From positions 868,001-932,000 of the forward strand of contig NZ_SOBN01000002.1 of assembly GCF_004365705.1 (NCBI RefSeq): a stretch of 64,000 bases of DNA, written 5' to 3'. Both the position numbers and the translations under genes were made by a program. Source of the stretch: Streptomyces sp. 846.5. GTDB lineage: Bacteria; Actinomycetota; Actinomycetes; Streptomycetales; Streptomycetaceae. This document shows positions 53,239 through 62,230 of this stretch, one piece after another; position 1 is the stretch's first letter, and each line of letters begins with the position of its first letter. Below the pieces are notes generated by a model. It ran no database searches. It had not been told where the DNA came from and saw only the letters and a list, made by a program, of their open reading frames with translations.

Positions 53239-54201
53239 TCAGATCTCCTGGGGCTTGTAGGAGCTGGGGTCGCGCAGGATGACGCGGCGCAGGAGGTCGA
53301 CGGTTTTGGAGACGCCCTCGACGGGGGCCACAAGAACGTCCTCGTGCTCGATGCTCAGGACGTCGTCATAGCCGGCTCGGCGCAGGGCTAGGCAAAAAGC
53401 GCGCCAGAACGCGTCGTCGTGGCCGTAGCCGAGGGTGACGTAGTTCCAGGAGCGTTCCTTGGCGGCCATCACCGGCAGCGTCTCCAACCTGCTGGTCAAC
53501 GCCTGGCGGGAGGGTTCAAGGCGGGTGTCTTTGGCGTGCACGTGGTAGATCGCCTCACCCAGAGCCTCGATGGCAGCCAGCGGGTCGGCGCCCATCCACA
53601 TCAGGTGACTGGGATCGAAGTTGGCCCCGACCACGGGCCCGACCTCCTCGCGCAGGCGCAGCAGCGTGGGGACGTTGTAGACCGCCTGGTGGGCGTGCAT
53701 CTCCAGAGCGAGCTTGCGTACGCCCCGGTCACGGGCGTGGGCGACGAGGTCCCGCCAGTACGGAAGTACGACCTCGGTCCATTGCCAGTCGAGGATCTGT
53801 GTGGTCTCCGGCGGCCAGGAGACCGTGATCCAGTTGGGGTTGGCGTCGCCCGGCCCGCCCGGCAGACCAGACATCATCACCACGCGGTCGACGCCGAGGA
53901 GCGGGGCAAGAGCGATCGTCCTGCGCGCGACCTGGTCGTGCTCGCGGCCGCTGGGCCCCGGGTGCAGGGGATTGCCTGAGCAGGTGAGGGCGCTGATCTC
54001 GAGACCCCGGTCATCCACCTTGGCCAGCAGCTCGCGGCGCGCGCCGTCGCTGTCGAGAAGCCGGTCGATGTCGACGTGCGGGGCGGCGGACCAGGCACCC
54101 GTGGCGAACTCCACATGGTCCAGGCCCAGTTCGGCGGCCAGGTCCAGGGTCTCGTCGAGCGAGAGCTGCCCGACGCTGTCGGTGTTCAGACCGATCTTCA
54201 T
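53239..54201 (-). CDS. Sugar-phosphate isomerase/epimerase-type TIM barrel protein
   Basis: A 320-residue AP_endonuc_2/xylose-isomerase-like TIM barrel (opening MKIGLNTDSVGQLSLDETLDLAAELGLDHVEF is typical). Metal and substrate residues are likely in LALEMHAHQ, GANFDPSHLMW, YHVHAKDT and SIEHED. Relatives act in inositol or sugar catabolism (IolE, IolI, 3-keto-sugar isomerases). It is the last gene of the LacI-controlled cluster, 74 bp after the Gfo/Idh gene, and the only structural gene there that looks complete. Confidence 0.85.
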   Translation of the reverse strand: MKIGLNTDSVGQLSLDETLDLAAELGLDHVEFATGAWSAAPHVDIDRLLDSDGARRELLAKVDDRGLEISALTCSGNPLHPGPSGREHDQVARRTIALAPLLGVDRVVMMSGLPGGPGDANPNWITVSWPPETTQILDWQWTEVVLPYWRDLVAHARDRGVRKLALEMHAHQAVYNVPTLLRLREEVGPVVGANFDPSHLMWMGADPLAAIEALGEAIYHVHAKDTRLEPSRQALTSRLETLPVMAAKERSWNYVTLGYGHDDAFWRAFCLALRRAGYDDVLSIEHEDVLVAPVEGVSKTVDLLRRVILRDPSSYKPQEI

Positions 54202-54275
54202 GAAGCGTCCTGTCTACGGTGTCGTAGGCGGGGAGTACTCGTTCCCCGCTGGTTCGGTGTGCCGGCGGTTAGGGG

Positions 54276-55085
54276 TCAGCTGTAGAAGGTGGAGCGGTCG
54301 GCGAGTTCCACCTCGACGCGGCATCCCTCGGAGAGGGAACGGACGCCTGCCTCACAGACCGCGGCAACGGCGTAGCCGTCCCAGGCGCTCGGGCCGGTGA
54401 CCTCGCCGCGGCGGGTGGCGTCGACCCATTCCTGGACCTCACGGTCGTACGCCTCGGCGAACCGCTCGACGAATCCAGGGGTGACGGTGCCGCCCCAACG
54501 TCCGCCGGACTGGACGAGCATGTCGTGCCGGTCTCCGATGCGGGCGGTGCCGTGCTCGCACACCGCCTCGGCCTGTACCTGGTAGCCGTAGCGGGCGTTG
54601 ACGTAGATCTCCACGTCGACCAGGGCTCCACCATCCGTCTCGAAGACGACGAACTGCGGATCGGCCAGCCCTTCGGGCGCGCTGCCGGAGGGTCGCGGCC
54701 GCATCACCGTGATGGAGGTGATTTCCTGGCCGAGCAGCCAGCGGGTGATGTCCATCTCGTGAGTCACGGAGTCGTTGATGAGCGGCTTCTCGCACAGGAC
54801 GGGCAGGTCGTGCTCGAACGCGGTGAGCAGTGCCGCCTCGTGGGCGACGCCCGGGGAGGCGAGCAGCACCGCGTCGACGTCGGGTGAGGCCAGGGCTTCG
54901 GCGACGTCGCCGTAGGCCGCACATCCGTCGACGTCGGCGGCGACCGTCTTGGCGCGGTCGATGTCGACGTCGACGACGGCGGCCACACGGGCGCCGCTGG
55001 TCACCTCACTGATCCGGCCTACGTGGTCGGCTCCCATGCGACCGGCGCCGATCACGGCGACTCCGAGAGAGGCGTGGTGGGTCAT
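54276..55085 (-). CDS. Gfo/Idh/MocA oxidoreductase with internal in-frame deletion
   Basis: A 269-residue protein resembling myo-inositol 2-dehydrogenases. The Rossmann opening [14 protein letters not shown] and LCEKPL (catalytic Lys) are present, but the text jumps directly to [17 protein letters not shown]. In full-length relatives about 65 residues, including the MRRFD-type segment, separate CEKPL from the DSVxHE block; here they are missing without loss of frame. The family usually has about 335 residues. The deletion removes part of the active site, so activity is unlikely. Start ATG 55085 has AAGGAA upstream. Confidence 0.8.
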   Translation of the reverse strand: MTHHASLGVAVIGAGRMGADHVGRISEVTSGARVAAVVDVDIDRAKTVAADVDGCAAYGDVAEALASPDVDAVLLASPGVAHEAALLTAFEHDLPVLCEKPLINDSVTHEMDITRWLLGQEITSITVMRPRPSGSAPEGLADPQFVVFETDGGALVDVEIYVNARYGYQVQAEAVCEHGTARIGDRHDMLVQSGGRWGGTVTPGFVERFAEAYDREVQEWVDATRRGEVTGPSAWDGYAVAAVCEAGVRSLSEGCRVEVELADRSTFYS

Positions 55086-55127
55086 GTGGTTCCTTGCGTG
55101 GGGGGGCGATGGCTGTGGTGGTGCCGA

Positions 55128-56066
55128 TCAGCGGTGGGCCGGCCGGACACACGGGTCCGGCCGTGAACCGGGGCGTACGTAGCCCTGCAGGGAGGGCTGC
55201 TGGTCGACGGCGAACTGGATGCTGCCGCCCTGGATCGCCTTCACGAGGTCCTTGTTGAGGTCGAAGGTGGCGACCTTGGCCTTGCTGCCGCCGTCGGACA
55301 CGGCCTGTGTGGCGGTCAGCGCGACCGGGGCTGCGAGGGTGACGACGTAGTCGATGGAGGGGTCCTGCTTGAGCTTGGCGGTGATGGTCGACTTCACGGA
55401 CGGCATGTCGGCGCCGTTGACGAACAGGTCTTCCGTCGTGCCAGAGAAGCCCTTCTTGACTCCAGCGCAGCGTGCCTCGAGAGCGACCTGGCCCTGTTCC
55501 TGAATAACGCAGGCGACCTTCTTGGCACCGAGGGCACTCAACTACTTCCCCACCGCCTCGCCCGCGACGGTCTCGTCCTGCCCGAAGTACTCGAGCAAGC
55601 CCTGCTTCTTCCAGTCGTCCACCCCGGAGTTGAAGCCGACCACGGGAATACCGGCCTGCACCACCCTAGCCACGGTGCCCTTCATGGCATCGGGCTGGCG
55701 AGGCGCAGAACTGGCCGACCACATCGCGCCGGTGGCCTCGCCGGTCACCGGCACCACGGGCAGGCCCTCGCTGTCCAGACCGGTGCCGTGCAGGTTGAGC
55801 CGGGGGCAGCCGAGATGCTCGGCGGCCTTGATCGATTCCTCGGCTGTAGCCAGGAGTTCGGCCGCGCCGTCCGGGGCGGTCAAAGTGCCGCGGATGTAGC
55901 CGGTCATAGAGGAGAACTCGGCGGGGGTCCGGGCCAGTGCGTTCAGGTCGTGCCGGGTACAGTCCCAGATCTCCACCTGGAAGCCGGCCTCGTGGACGCG
56001 CCTGGCCCGCTCCTCGATCGGCAGGTCGCGGTAGACCATCTCGGCACAGACCGCCAACGTGTACAT
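55128..56066 (-). pseudogene. Chimera of hydroxypyruvate-isomerase-like and sugar-binding protein genes with amber stop
   Basis: From ATG 56066 (GGAG five bases upstream) residues 1-116 are the N-terminal half of a hydroxypyruvate isomerase-like TIM barrel (YTLAVCAEMVYRDLPIEERA; LNLHGTG). Without a frame break the sequence then becomes a periplasmic sugar-binding protein of the RbsB type (GIPVVGFNSGVDDWKKQG), interrupted by TAG at 55542-55544 and continuing in frame as LGAKKVACVIQEQGQVALEARC to IQFAVDQQPSLQGY, after which it diverges. A deletion of several kb fused two genes of one operon; no signal peptide remains on the binding protein. Confidence 0.8.
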
Positions 56067-56079
56067 CGCAGCTCCAGAC

Positions 56080-56093
56080 TTATAACGTTCTAA
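56080..56093. promoter_or_regulatory. LacI-type operator O1
   Basis: TTATAACGTTCTAA, palindromic around CG, 14 bp before the minus-strand start at 56066. Near-identical to O2, 76 bp away. Confidence 0.75.
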
Positions 56094-56155
56094 GAGAACA
56101 GCAGCAGTACGCCAGGCGCCGGGCAGCCTGTCAAGGGTTTGTGCGGACATTTGAT

Positions 56156-56169
56156 TTATAACGTTGTAA
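56156..56169. promoter_or_regulatory. LacI-type operator O2
   Basis: TTATAACGTTGTAA, a nearly perfect palindrome with the central CG usual for LacI proteins. Centre 76 bp from O1, which would suit looping. It lies upstream of the lacI-type gene. Confidence 0.75.
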
Positions 56170-56247
56170 CAAGGTTGATCAGTGCGTGTCCTGCTGAGCT
56201 CGTTCTACGATCACCTCGGAGAAGCCCCTCGATCAGGAAGGCCGACG

Positions 56248-57282
56248 GTGCCATCACGCTCTGCCGTCCCGGACGGAAAGCGGCCTACGCTCAGCGACCT
56301 CGCTGCGCGGGCAGGTGTCTCCGTGGCGCTGGCTTCCATGGTCATGCGCGGTGCCAAGGGGCCCAGCGCGGCAAGCCGCGAGCGGGTACTGCGGGCCGCG
56401 CAGGAGATCGGCTACCGGCCGGACAGCAGGGCACGCCTCCTGCGCAGCAGCCGTTCGCACCTGGTGGGAGTGCAGTTCGACCTGCAACAGCCCTTCCACG
56501 CCGACATGGTTGAGGCGCTCTACGCCGCGGCGGGGGCGGCCGGCTATCAGATCGCGCTCAGTGCCGTCGCCGCGAGCCGCAGCGAACAGGAGGCGGTGGA
56601 GACGCTGCTCGCCGACCGCTGCGAGGCACTCATCCTGCTCAGCCCCCATGCCCCGGCGGCCCGGCTTGCAGAACTCGCGGCGCAACTGCCCGTCGTCTCC
56701 GTGGCCCGCCGGCTGCGCCCGCTCGCCGACGGCGTCGACGTCGTCCGCGCAGCCGACGACGAGGGCGCCCGCCAGGCGGTCGACCACCTCGTGGCACTGG
56801 GCCACCGCGACATCGTCCACATCGACGGGGGCAGGGCGCCGGGCGCGGCCGACCGGCGCCGCGGCTACAAGTCGGCCATGAAGCACCACGGCCTCACCGA
56901 CCGCATCCGCCTCGTGCCGGGAGGGCTGACCGAGGACCACGGCGCGGTAGCCGCACGAACACTGCTCGCCGAGCCTGCCCGCTCCACCGCCGTGCTTGCC
57001 TTCAACGACCACTGCGCCATCGGCGTCCTCGACACCTTCCTGCGCGCCGGCATCCTTGTGCCCGACGAGATCTCGGTCGTCGGCTTCGACGACAGCCACC
57101 TCGCCCGCCTCGCCCACGTCCAGCTCACCACGGTCGGGCAAGAAGCCCGCCAGCTGGCGCGCCGGGCCGTGAGCCGGGCCGTCGCCCGGCTGGAGGGTGG
57201 GGCGACGGACGACGAACGAGAAGTCGTCGTCACACCACGCCTCGTCATACGAAGCACCAGCAGGCCACCTTGCCGCTCCTGA
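56248..57282 (+). CDS. LacI-family transcriptional regulator
   Basis: A 344-residue repressor. The HTH is at about residues 14-60 (TLSDLAARAGVSVALASMVMRG, then the hinge helix region with YRPDSRARLLRS), and the rest is a periplasmic-binding-protein-like sensor (GVQFDLQQPFHADMVEALY; GHRDIVHIDGG; VVGFDDSHLARL). It should bind TTATAACGTTRTAA at O1 and O2 and control the divergent sugar-catabolic genes. GTG 56248 is chosen because AGGAAGG precedes it and it gives the normal length; GTG 56182 is possible but adds an unusual leader. Confidence 0.9.
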   Translation: MPSRSAVPDGKRPTLSDLAARAGVSVALASMVMRGAKGPSAASRERVLRAAQEIGYRPDSRARLLRSSRSHLVGVQFDLQQPFHADMVEALYAAAGAAGYQIALSAVAASRSEQEAVETLLADRCEALILLSPHAPAARLAELAAQLPVVSVARRLRPLADGVDVVRAADDEGARQAVDHLVALGHRDIVHIDGGRAPGAADRRRGYKSAMKHHGLTDRIRLVPGGLTEDHGAVAARTLLAEPARSTAVLAFNDHCAIGVLDTFLRAGILVPDEISVVGFDDSHLARLAHVQLTTVGQEARQLARRAVSRAVARLEGGATDDEREVVVTPRLVIRSTSRPPCRS

Positions 57283-57483
57283 CCCGCGCTGCTCCACGTC
57301 CCGGCTCGTTCTGGGGGAAGTTCCACCGCGGCTCCGAGGACCACGCGGCTGTCCGCGGAGTAACAGGCATACCTCCAGGCCGCCGCGCGAGCCAAGGAGG
57401 CAGGCAACCGGACGAACGCGAGCCGCTGCCATGGATCACGCTGTTCGGATCCCGCACCACCGGGGGCATTGAAGCTTCACCTT

Positions 57484-57834
57484 GATCGTGGACACCTGGA
57501 GACTGGGACCTGAGGTTCCAGAGGAAGTAGCGCCAGGTGGGAAGTAAGTGTACGAAGCGGTACACCGAGGAGTTCAAGCGGGACGCGATCGCGCTCGTTG
57601 ACTCCTCGGGCAAGACGTTCACGGCCGTTGCCCGGGAACTCGGCATCAGCTCCGAGTCTCTGCGCGGCTGGCAAGGCGAAGGCGGACCGAGGCGAGGGCA
57701 CTCTCGGCGAATTGGGCAGTGCCGAGCGCGACGAGCTCCAGCGGCTGCGGCGGGAGAACCGAGAGCAACAGCAGACGATCGAGATCCTGAGAGCGACCTT
57801 ACGTTCAACCGGTCAGGGCAACAGTGCTGGTTGA
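57484..57834 (+). mobile_element. IS3-family remnant: left end and frameshifted OrfA
   Basis: The stretch TGATCGTGGACACCTGGAGA at 57484 looks like an IS3 terminal repeat. GTG 57537 starts KRYTEEFKRDAIALVDSSGK...VARELGISSESLRGW (OrfA HTH), then a frameshift near 57670 leads to AERDELQRLRRENREQQQTIEILRATL. No OrfB follows; IS30 sequence begins at once. Confidence 0.75.
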
Positions 57835-57845
57835 GGGCGGTATAC

Positions 57846-58517
57846 GTGGCGAGATTGGGTCGGCCGGGGATGTCGGATGAGATGAAGGCCCACCTGTGCC
57901 GGCAGTGGAGGTCTGGGGAGTCGATCAGCGTCATCTCGAGACGGATCGGCAAACCACCCGGCCCGGTGTTCACCGTCCTCAAGCACCACGGAGGAATCGC
58001 TACCGCGCCCGGCAAAGCGCGCGTTGGAAGCCTGAGCTTGGGCGAGCGGGAAGAGATCTCACGCGGGCTTTGCGCCGGCCATTCCTACCGGGCGATCGCC
58101 GGCCTGCCGGGGCGTGCGGTGTCGACGGTCAGCCGTGAAGTCGGCAACAACGGCGGACGCCATGTCTACCGGGCAATCGCAGCGCAAGAACGGGCACTTG
58201 ACCGCGCCCGCCGCCCGAAACAGTGTCTGCTCGCTGCCAGACCGGCGCTCAGGTAGACGGGACTGACGCTACTCTGCGAGGAGTGGCCACCCGAGCAGAT
58301 AGTCGGCCACCTTCGTCGACATCACGGCAATGACCCGGCGATAGAGATCAGCTACGAGACGATCTACCGGTCGGTCTACACCACCCGGTGGAAAGTGATC
58401 CCCTCGCCAGGTCTGCAAACGCCTTCGCACCGGCCGCCCGATCCGGAAGGACAAGCGACACACGGTGAAGGGGCAATGGCGCTCGCAGATCACCGATGCC
58501 CGGCCGATCGAGGAGCG
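57846..58517 (+). pseudogene. N-terminal part of an IS30-family transposase
   Basis: GTG 57846 starts VARLGRPGMSDEMKAHLCRQW, the IS30 N-terminal signature, with the second HTH in LSLGEREEISRGLCAGHSYRAIA and STVSREVGNNGG. An in-frame TAG occurs after PALR (about 58255), the frame continues EEWPPEQIVGHL...ISYETIYRSVY, then a frameshift near 58400 leads to RQVCKRLRTGRPIRKDKRH...RPIEERP and the similarity ends. The next part of the same kind of transposase is found at 61.3 kb. Confidence 0.75.
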
Positions 58518-58769
58518 CCCCCGAGCCGCGAGAAGTGAGGTCGCTTGCCCTCGGGCCAGCGGCGAGCGCAGCGGGGCGGTCTGTGACCGACGAGCCCGCG
58601 GAAGGTCAGCTCCGGCGTCGGGTCACCAGTGCCGGCGTCGCCCCGAGTCCGGTGCCTCACACAGCTGAGCCGGAACATCGCCCACTCCATCGGCATCACC
58701 GCCAAGTACCGGCCCCTCACCCACCACGACGCCGTCGGGCGACATCGTAGAATCGAACTTCATCCCGCT
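58518..58769. other. Spacer between IS30 piece and hydrolase copy B
   Basis: No supported gene; short plus-strand frames lack recognisable features. It contains the junction at which IS30 similarity ends. Confidence 0.35.
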
Positions 58770-58794
58770 CCACCCCCGAACGGAACGGGGGTGG
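58770..58794 (-). terminator. Hairpin after hydrolase copy B
   Basis: Perfect 9-bp GC stem (58770-58778 with 58786-58794), 7-base loop, 21 bases beyond the hydrolase stop. L-shaped terminator without a T run, as is common in actinomycetes. Confidence 0.7.
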
Positions 58795-58814
58795 CCACGG
58801 CGTTCTGGGGATGG

Positions 58815-59690
58815 TCATGCCACCGCGTTCAACAGGTCGGCCACTACCTCCGGGCTCTCGAGTGCGATGAAGTGGTGCGCTCCCGGCACCTGTGTGAAAT
58901 CGGCGGCAGGCAGCAGCCTCTTGTTGGCCTCGCGGTCCGAGGGCCGGGACCAGTCGTTCTCCCCGTAGACGAGGTGGACGGGGGCCTTGACTTCGGGGTA
59001 GCGGGAGCGGGCTGCGATGAGGCTGGACATGTTCCGGTACAGAGCGCGGGCGACGGTCGGGAAGCCGGGACGCCCGCCTGACTGGAGGAGCTCGTCCAGG
59101 TAGTCCTCCCGGAAAGCGGTCTTGTCTCCCACGCCGCCCTGCAGGATTCTGCCCAGGACGGGTTTGGGTTCCTGCTGTGCGATCAGCGGGCCCACGCCAG
59201 GAGCGATGATCCCGCCGATCACCACGCGCGCGAGGGCACTGGAGCGGGCGATGCCGTCGCGGTAGTCGTACGCGTTCACCGCGACGACGCGCCGTACTCG
59301 CTCCGGCAGATCGGCCGCGGTGGTCAGGGCGAGCACCCCGCCCAACGACTCTCCGACCAATGTCACGTCGTAGAGGTCGAGTTCGGTCAGGAGCCGCTCG
59401 ACGCCCGCCCGCAGCGCCGGCTCTTCGTACGAGGCGCCGGGCACGATCTCGGAGTAGCCCATCCCCGGCAGATCGAGGGCATACACGGTGTACTGATGCG
59501 AGATCAGCGGGATGAGATGGCGGAAGTGCTCGGCCTGCGTCCGCAGAGTGTGCAGCAGGACCAGGGGGGCACCGGTGCCCGCCTTGAGGTAGCGCAGCGC
59601 TCCCTCGCGGCTGTGTCCTGCGCGGGGGGCGATGGTGTGGCTGGTGGTCCCCGGAATGTGAATCGTGGGACGTGGCTCCTGGATGGGCAT
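58815..59690 (-). CDS. Alpha/beta hydrolase (copy B)
   Basis: A 291-residue paralogue of the hydrolase at 47250-48119. Shared features are the PTIHIPGTTSHTIAPR leader, oxyanion region LVLLHTLRTQAEHF, nucleophile in GESLGG, acid in YGENDWS and base His in GAHHF. ATG 59690 is chosen by alignment with copy A and by AAGGAG eight bases upstream. It follows the SDR gene by 109 bp and is probably co-transcribed with it, so an oxidoreductase and a hydrolase act on one compound or one pathway. The substrate is unknown. Confidence 0.9.
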   Translation of the reverse strand: MPIQEPRPTIHIPGTTSHTIAPRAGHSREGALRYLKAGTGAPLVLLHTLRTQAEHFRHLIPLISHQYTVYALDLPGMGYSEIVPGASYEEPALRAGVERLLTELDLYDVTLVGESLGGVLALTTAADLPERVRRVVAVNAYDYRDGIARSSALARVVIGGIIAPGVGPLIAQQEPKPVLGRILQGGVGDKTAFREDYLDELLQSGGRPGFPTVARALYRNMSSLIAARSRYPEVKAPVHLVYGENDWSRPSDREANKRLLPAADFTQVPGAHHFIALESPEVVADLLNAVA

Positions 59691-59799
59691 CTCGCCGACT
59701 CCTTGTGTGTGAACTGCGGAGGGGTGATTCGGGCGTGGGTACGGCAGGGAGGGGTGACGCTGGTGGCGCGCGGCCTGCGGCCCCTGCTGTGGCCGCGCC

Positions 59800-60501
59800 C
59801 TACTTCGCCAGCTGGGGGTACAGGCCATCGAGGCCGCCGGCCAGGCCGGCCTTGACCTGGCGTGAGATGTCGTCGGCGAGCACCTCGTAGGCGCCGGTCT
59901 CGATGCCGTCGAGGGCGAGGGCGGCGACGTCACGGGGGTCGGACTTGGGCGCCTCGACGCCGGCCGCCAGGTCCGTGTCCACGTAGCCCACGTGCAGGCC
60001 TGTGACCGAGATGCCGCGCGGCAGCAGCTCCAGGCGCAGGGAGTTGGTCTGCGACCACAGGGCGGCCTTGGAGGCGCTGTAGGAGCCGCCGAGGGCGATC
60101 CAGGAGAGCACGGAGTGCACGCTGAGGAGGTGGCCGCCGCCGTTGCGCTCGATGACCGGCACGAAAGCCCGGGCGAGAAGCAGCGGGCCGTAGAAGTTGG
60201 TCTCGAACTCCCGGCGCACGTCGTCGACCGGGGAGTCGAGGAAGGACGCGCCGACAGAGGCACCGGCATTGTTGATCAGCACCGTCACGTCCTGCGCCTG
60301 CGCGGCCGCCGCGGCGACGGACGCCGGGTCGGTGACCTCCAGCGCCACCGGGACCGCGTCGGGGTGCGTCACGCCGCGCGGGTCACGGGCCGTGGCGTAG
60401 ACCTTGCCGGCACCACGCGCGTACAGCGCCTCCACCAGGGCCTTGCCTATGCCCCGGCTGCCGCCGGTGACGAAGACGTTCGCGCCCTTCAATGCGGTCA
60501 T
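59800..60501 (-). CDS. Short-chain dehydrogenase/reductase (intact copy)
   Basis: A 233-residue SDR: TGGSRGIG cofactor loop, LINNAGAS, catalytic Ser in SVHSVLSW, YSASK active site, and VGYVDTDLAAGVEAPK in the lid. GGAGG lies five bases before ATG 60501. It is the intact counterpart of the pseudogene at 46710-47224; each copy is followed by an alpha/beta hydrolase gene and preceded by the same promoter type, so the whole module was duplicated and lies in opposite orientation. Expression should respond to the TetR proteins that bind the paired palindromes. Confidence 0.9.
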   Translation of the reverse strand: MTALKGANVFVTGGSRGIGKALVEALYARGAGKVYATARDPRGVTHPDAVPVALEVTDPASVAAAAAQAQDVTVLINNAGASVGASFLDSPVDDVRREFETNFYGPLLLARAFVPVIERNGGGHLLSVHSVLSWIALGGSYSASKAALWSQTNSLRLELLPRGISVTGLHVGYVDTDLAAGVEAPKSDPRDVAALALDGIETGAYEVLADDISRQVKAGLAGGLDGLYPQLAK

Positions 60502-60520
60502 GACTGCCTCCACAGAGTGA

Positions 60521-60569
60521 GAAACCGATCGGTTTTCACCACCGTAAACCGATCGGTTTCCGTGCGCAA
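60521..60569 (-). promoter_or_regulatory. Paired-operator promoter of the SDR-hydrolase operon (pair 6)
   Basis: Reading leftward: TTGCGC (60564-60569), 17-bp spacer, TACGGT (60541-60546). Perfect palindromes AAACCGATCGGTTT at centre 60552.5 (spacer) and centre 60528.5 (downstream), 24 bp apart. The cleanest example of the architecture. Confidence 0.7.
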
Positions 60570-61289
60570 GCTCAAGCAGGAACTGATGCGGGTCGGTGAG
60601 AGTCTGGTGGCGGGCCCAGCAGCGGGGATGCCAGCCACGATCTCGCCGCCCAGGGCCAGGACGATGGCCTCGTCGTTGTTGCAGAGCACGGTCACCATCC
60701 CGCCGGTCATCGCGGGGTCGACGGAGTGATCGCCAGGTGTCGACGCGGAAGTAGCGGTCACGCCCCAGGCGGATCCGGAACCGCCTCCAGGACGGCGGGG
60801 CAACGGGCGGCAGTGCGAGCGTCCCGGCCCGACCTGCCTCCCACCGGCCGCTCGGGCGGATCTCCAAAGTGCGATGGACATGCCGGTTCGTCGGAGCCGG
60901 TGACGTAACGGCCCGGCAGTAAGAAGGTCTCCAGATAGCCGTTGACCCGCGCGACCAGCCCTTTGGACAGCGCCGTCAAGTGCGAAGGTGGTGTCGGCGT
61001 CGGCGGCCTGGACCGATGCGGGTGGCGAGGACACCTTCGTCGTCCTCGCCGCGGGTCGCAGCCCACTCCGCGACCTGCAGGCCCTGGCCGGCTTGATCGA
61101 CCACCTGGACGGCCGCGGCGGCAGCGCCCAGGAGATGACGCCGTGACCGCCTTGGGGATCACGCCGCAGGCATGGGGGCGTGTCTGGCACACGATGATCG
61201 AGACAGCGCACGCCATGCCTACTGGCCTGCACAGACCCCACCAGTCTTCCGACGAGATTCGGCAGGTCAGAGGGCGCGTCCTTCTCCGT
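60570..61289. other. Debris region without an intact gene
   Basis: A minus-strand piece (about 60590-60735, HSVDPAMTGGMVTVLCNNDEA) and a plus-strand piece ending SPLRDLQALAGLIDHLDG before TGA near 61146 have coding bias but are not recognised and are incomplete. Nothing else is supported. Confidence 0.35.
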
Positions 61290-61530
61290 AGTGCCCCGCC
61301 GGGGGTAGATCTGATCGTCGGCAAGGCACAGTCCTCCGCGATCGGGACCCTCGTCGACCGCGCCACCCGCTACGTCCGGCTCATCCACTTGCCCGACGGC
61401 TGGAAGGCCCCGCAGGTCCGCGATGCGCTCGTGGAACAGACCGGCGGCTGGCCCATGAGCCTGCGGCGCACACTCACCTGGGACCAGGGTCGAGAGCTCT
61501 ACTACCACGAGGAAGACGTCGCCCGTGGCT
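61290..61530 (+). pseudogene. Central part of an IS30-family transposase
   Basis: Encodes PPGVDLIVGKAQSSAIGTLV then DRATRYVRLIHLPDGWKAPQ and SLRRTLTWDQGREL, the catalytic DDE core of IS30 transposases (D in VDLIVGK, D in TWDQG). It lacks the start and the C-terminal Glu region, ending within the tetR 3' end. It is collinear with the N-terminal piece at 57.8-58.5 kb. Confidence 0.75.
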
Positions 61531-62157
61531 GACATTGCCGACCGCGGTGCGAAGGTCCTCCTCGTCGGCGAGCAGAGGAGGCAAGGGGGTCGCGCTGGCG
61601 GGGTCGAGCGCGTCGAAGAGCAGGGCGAGGAAGCGGGCACGCAGGGAGGGTGCGGCACTGGGGAGTGCGAGGCCGGCGACAGCCATGACAAGGAAGTGTG
61701 GAATGTCCTCGGCGGTGAGGTCGGGCCGGATCTGGCCCGCCTCCTGTGCGCGCCGCAGGAGCGGGTGGAGCGAGGCGCTGAAGTGCTGGAGGACGTCCAC
61801 TGCCACGTCTGCGAAGTTGCTCGCGAAGGTGACCATGCCCCGTTCCGCTGTGATCAGGTCGAGCAGCTGCGTGGCGATGTCCTGCAAGGCCTGACGCATG
61901 TCTGTGGCATCGGCTGCGCGCTCGACCATCGGAAGCAGGTCCGTTTCGAGGATGTCGTCCAGGACGGCCCGGACCACGGCCTCCCGGTTGGGGAAGTGCC
62001 GGTAGAGCGTGGCGATGCCCACGCCGGCCTCGGCCGCGATCTGTTCCAGCGAACCCTCGCCCTTGCCCAGCACGGTGCGTCCGGCAGCGGTGATGCGCTC
62101 CACGGTGGAGCGCGCGTCGACCCGGCGCCGGGGAGCACGGTCATTTGTGATTGCCAT
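61474..62157 (-). CDS. TetR-family regulator divergent from the MMPL gene
   Basis: A 227-residue protein with HTH at residues 18-60 (SLEQIAAEAGVGIATLYRHFPNREAVVRAVL) and a helical ligand domain of the SbtR-like type (VMAVAGLALP). The C-terminus reads over the IS30 fragment (about the last 19 residues, HGRRLPRGSRALDPGPR), so the natural end was replaced by insertion, possibly without harm. GGGAAGAG precedes ATG 62157. Three 14-bp direct repeats at 62231-62282 are its likely operators. Confidence 0.87.
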   Translation of the reverse strand: MAITNDRAPRRRVDARSTVERITAAGRTVLGKGEGSLEQIAAEAGVGIATLYRHFPNREAVVRAVLDDILETDLLPMVERAADATDMRQALQDIATQLLDLITAERGMVTFASNFADVAVDVLQHFSASLHPLLRRAQEAGQIRPDLTAEDIPHFLVMAVAGLALPSAAPSLRARFLALLFDALDPASATPLPPLLADEEDLRTAVGNVSHGRRLPRGSRALDPGPR

Positions 62158-62230
62158 CCGTGACTCTTCCCTGCTCTGTGACGAAGGCCGACGGCAGGCA
62201 CCCATCGACGACAAGAGCCTATCGCGTTAG

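Noticed and set aside
55542..55544. In-frame TAG in the isomerase/binding-protein chimera read as pyrrolysine or programmed readthrough
   Set aside because: The gene is already a deletion fusion, ends truncated, and no pyrrolysine machinery or readthrough context is visible; simple decay explains it.
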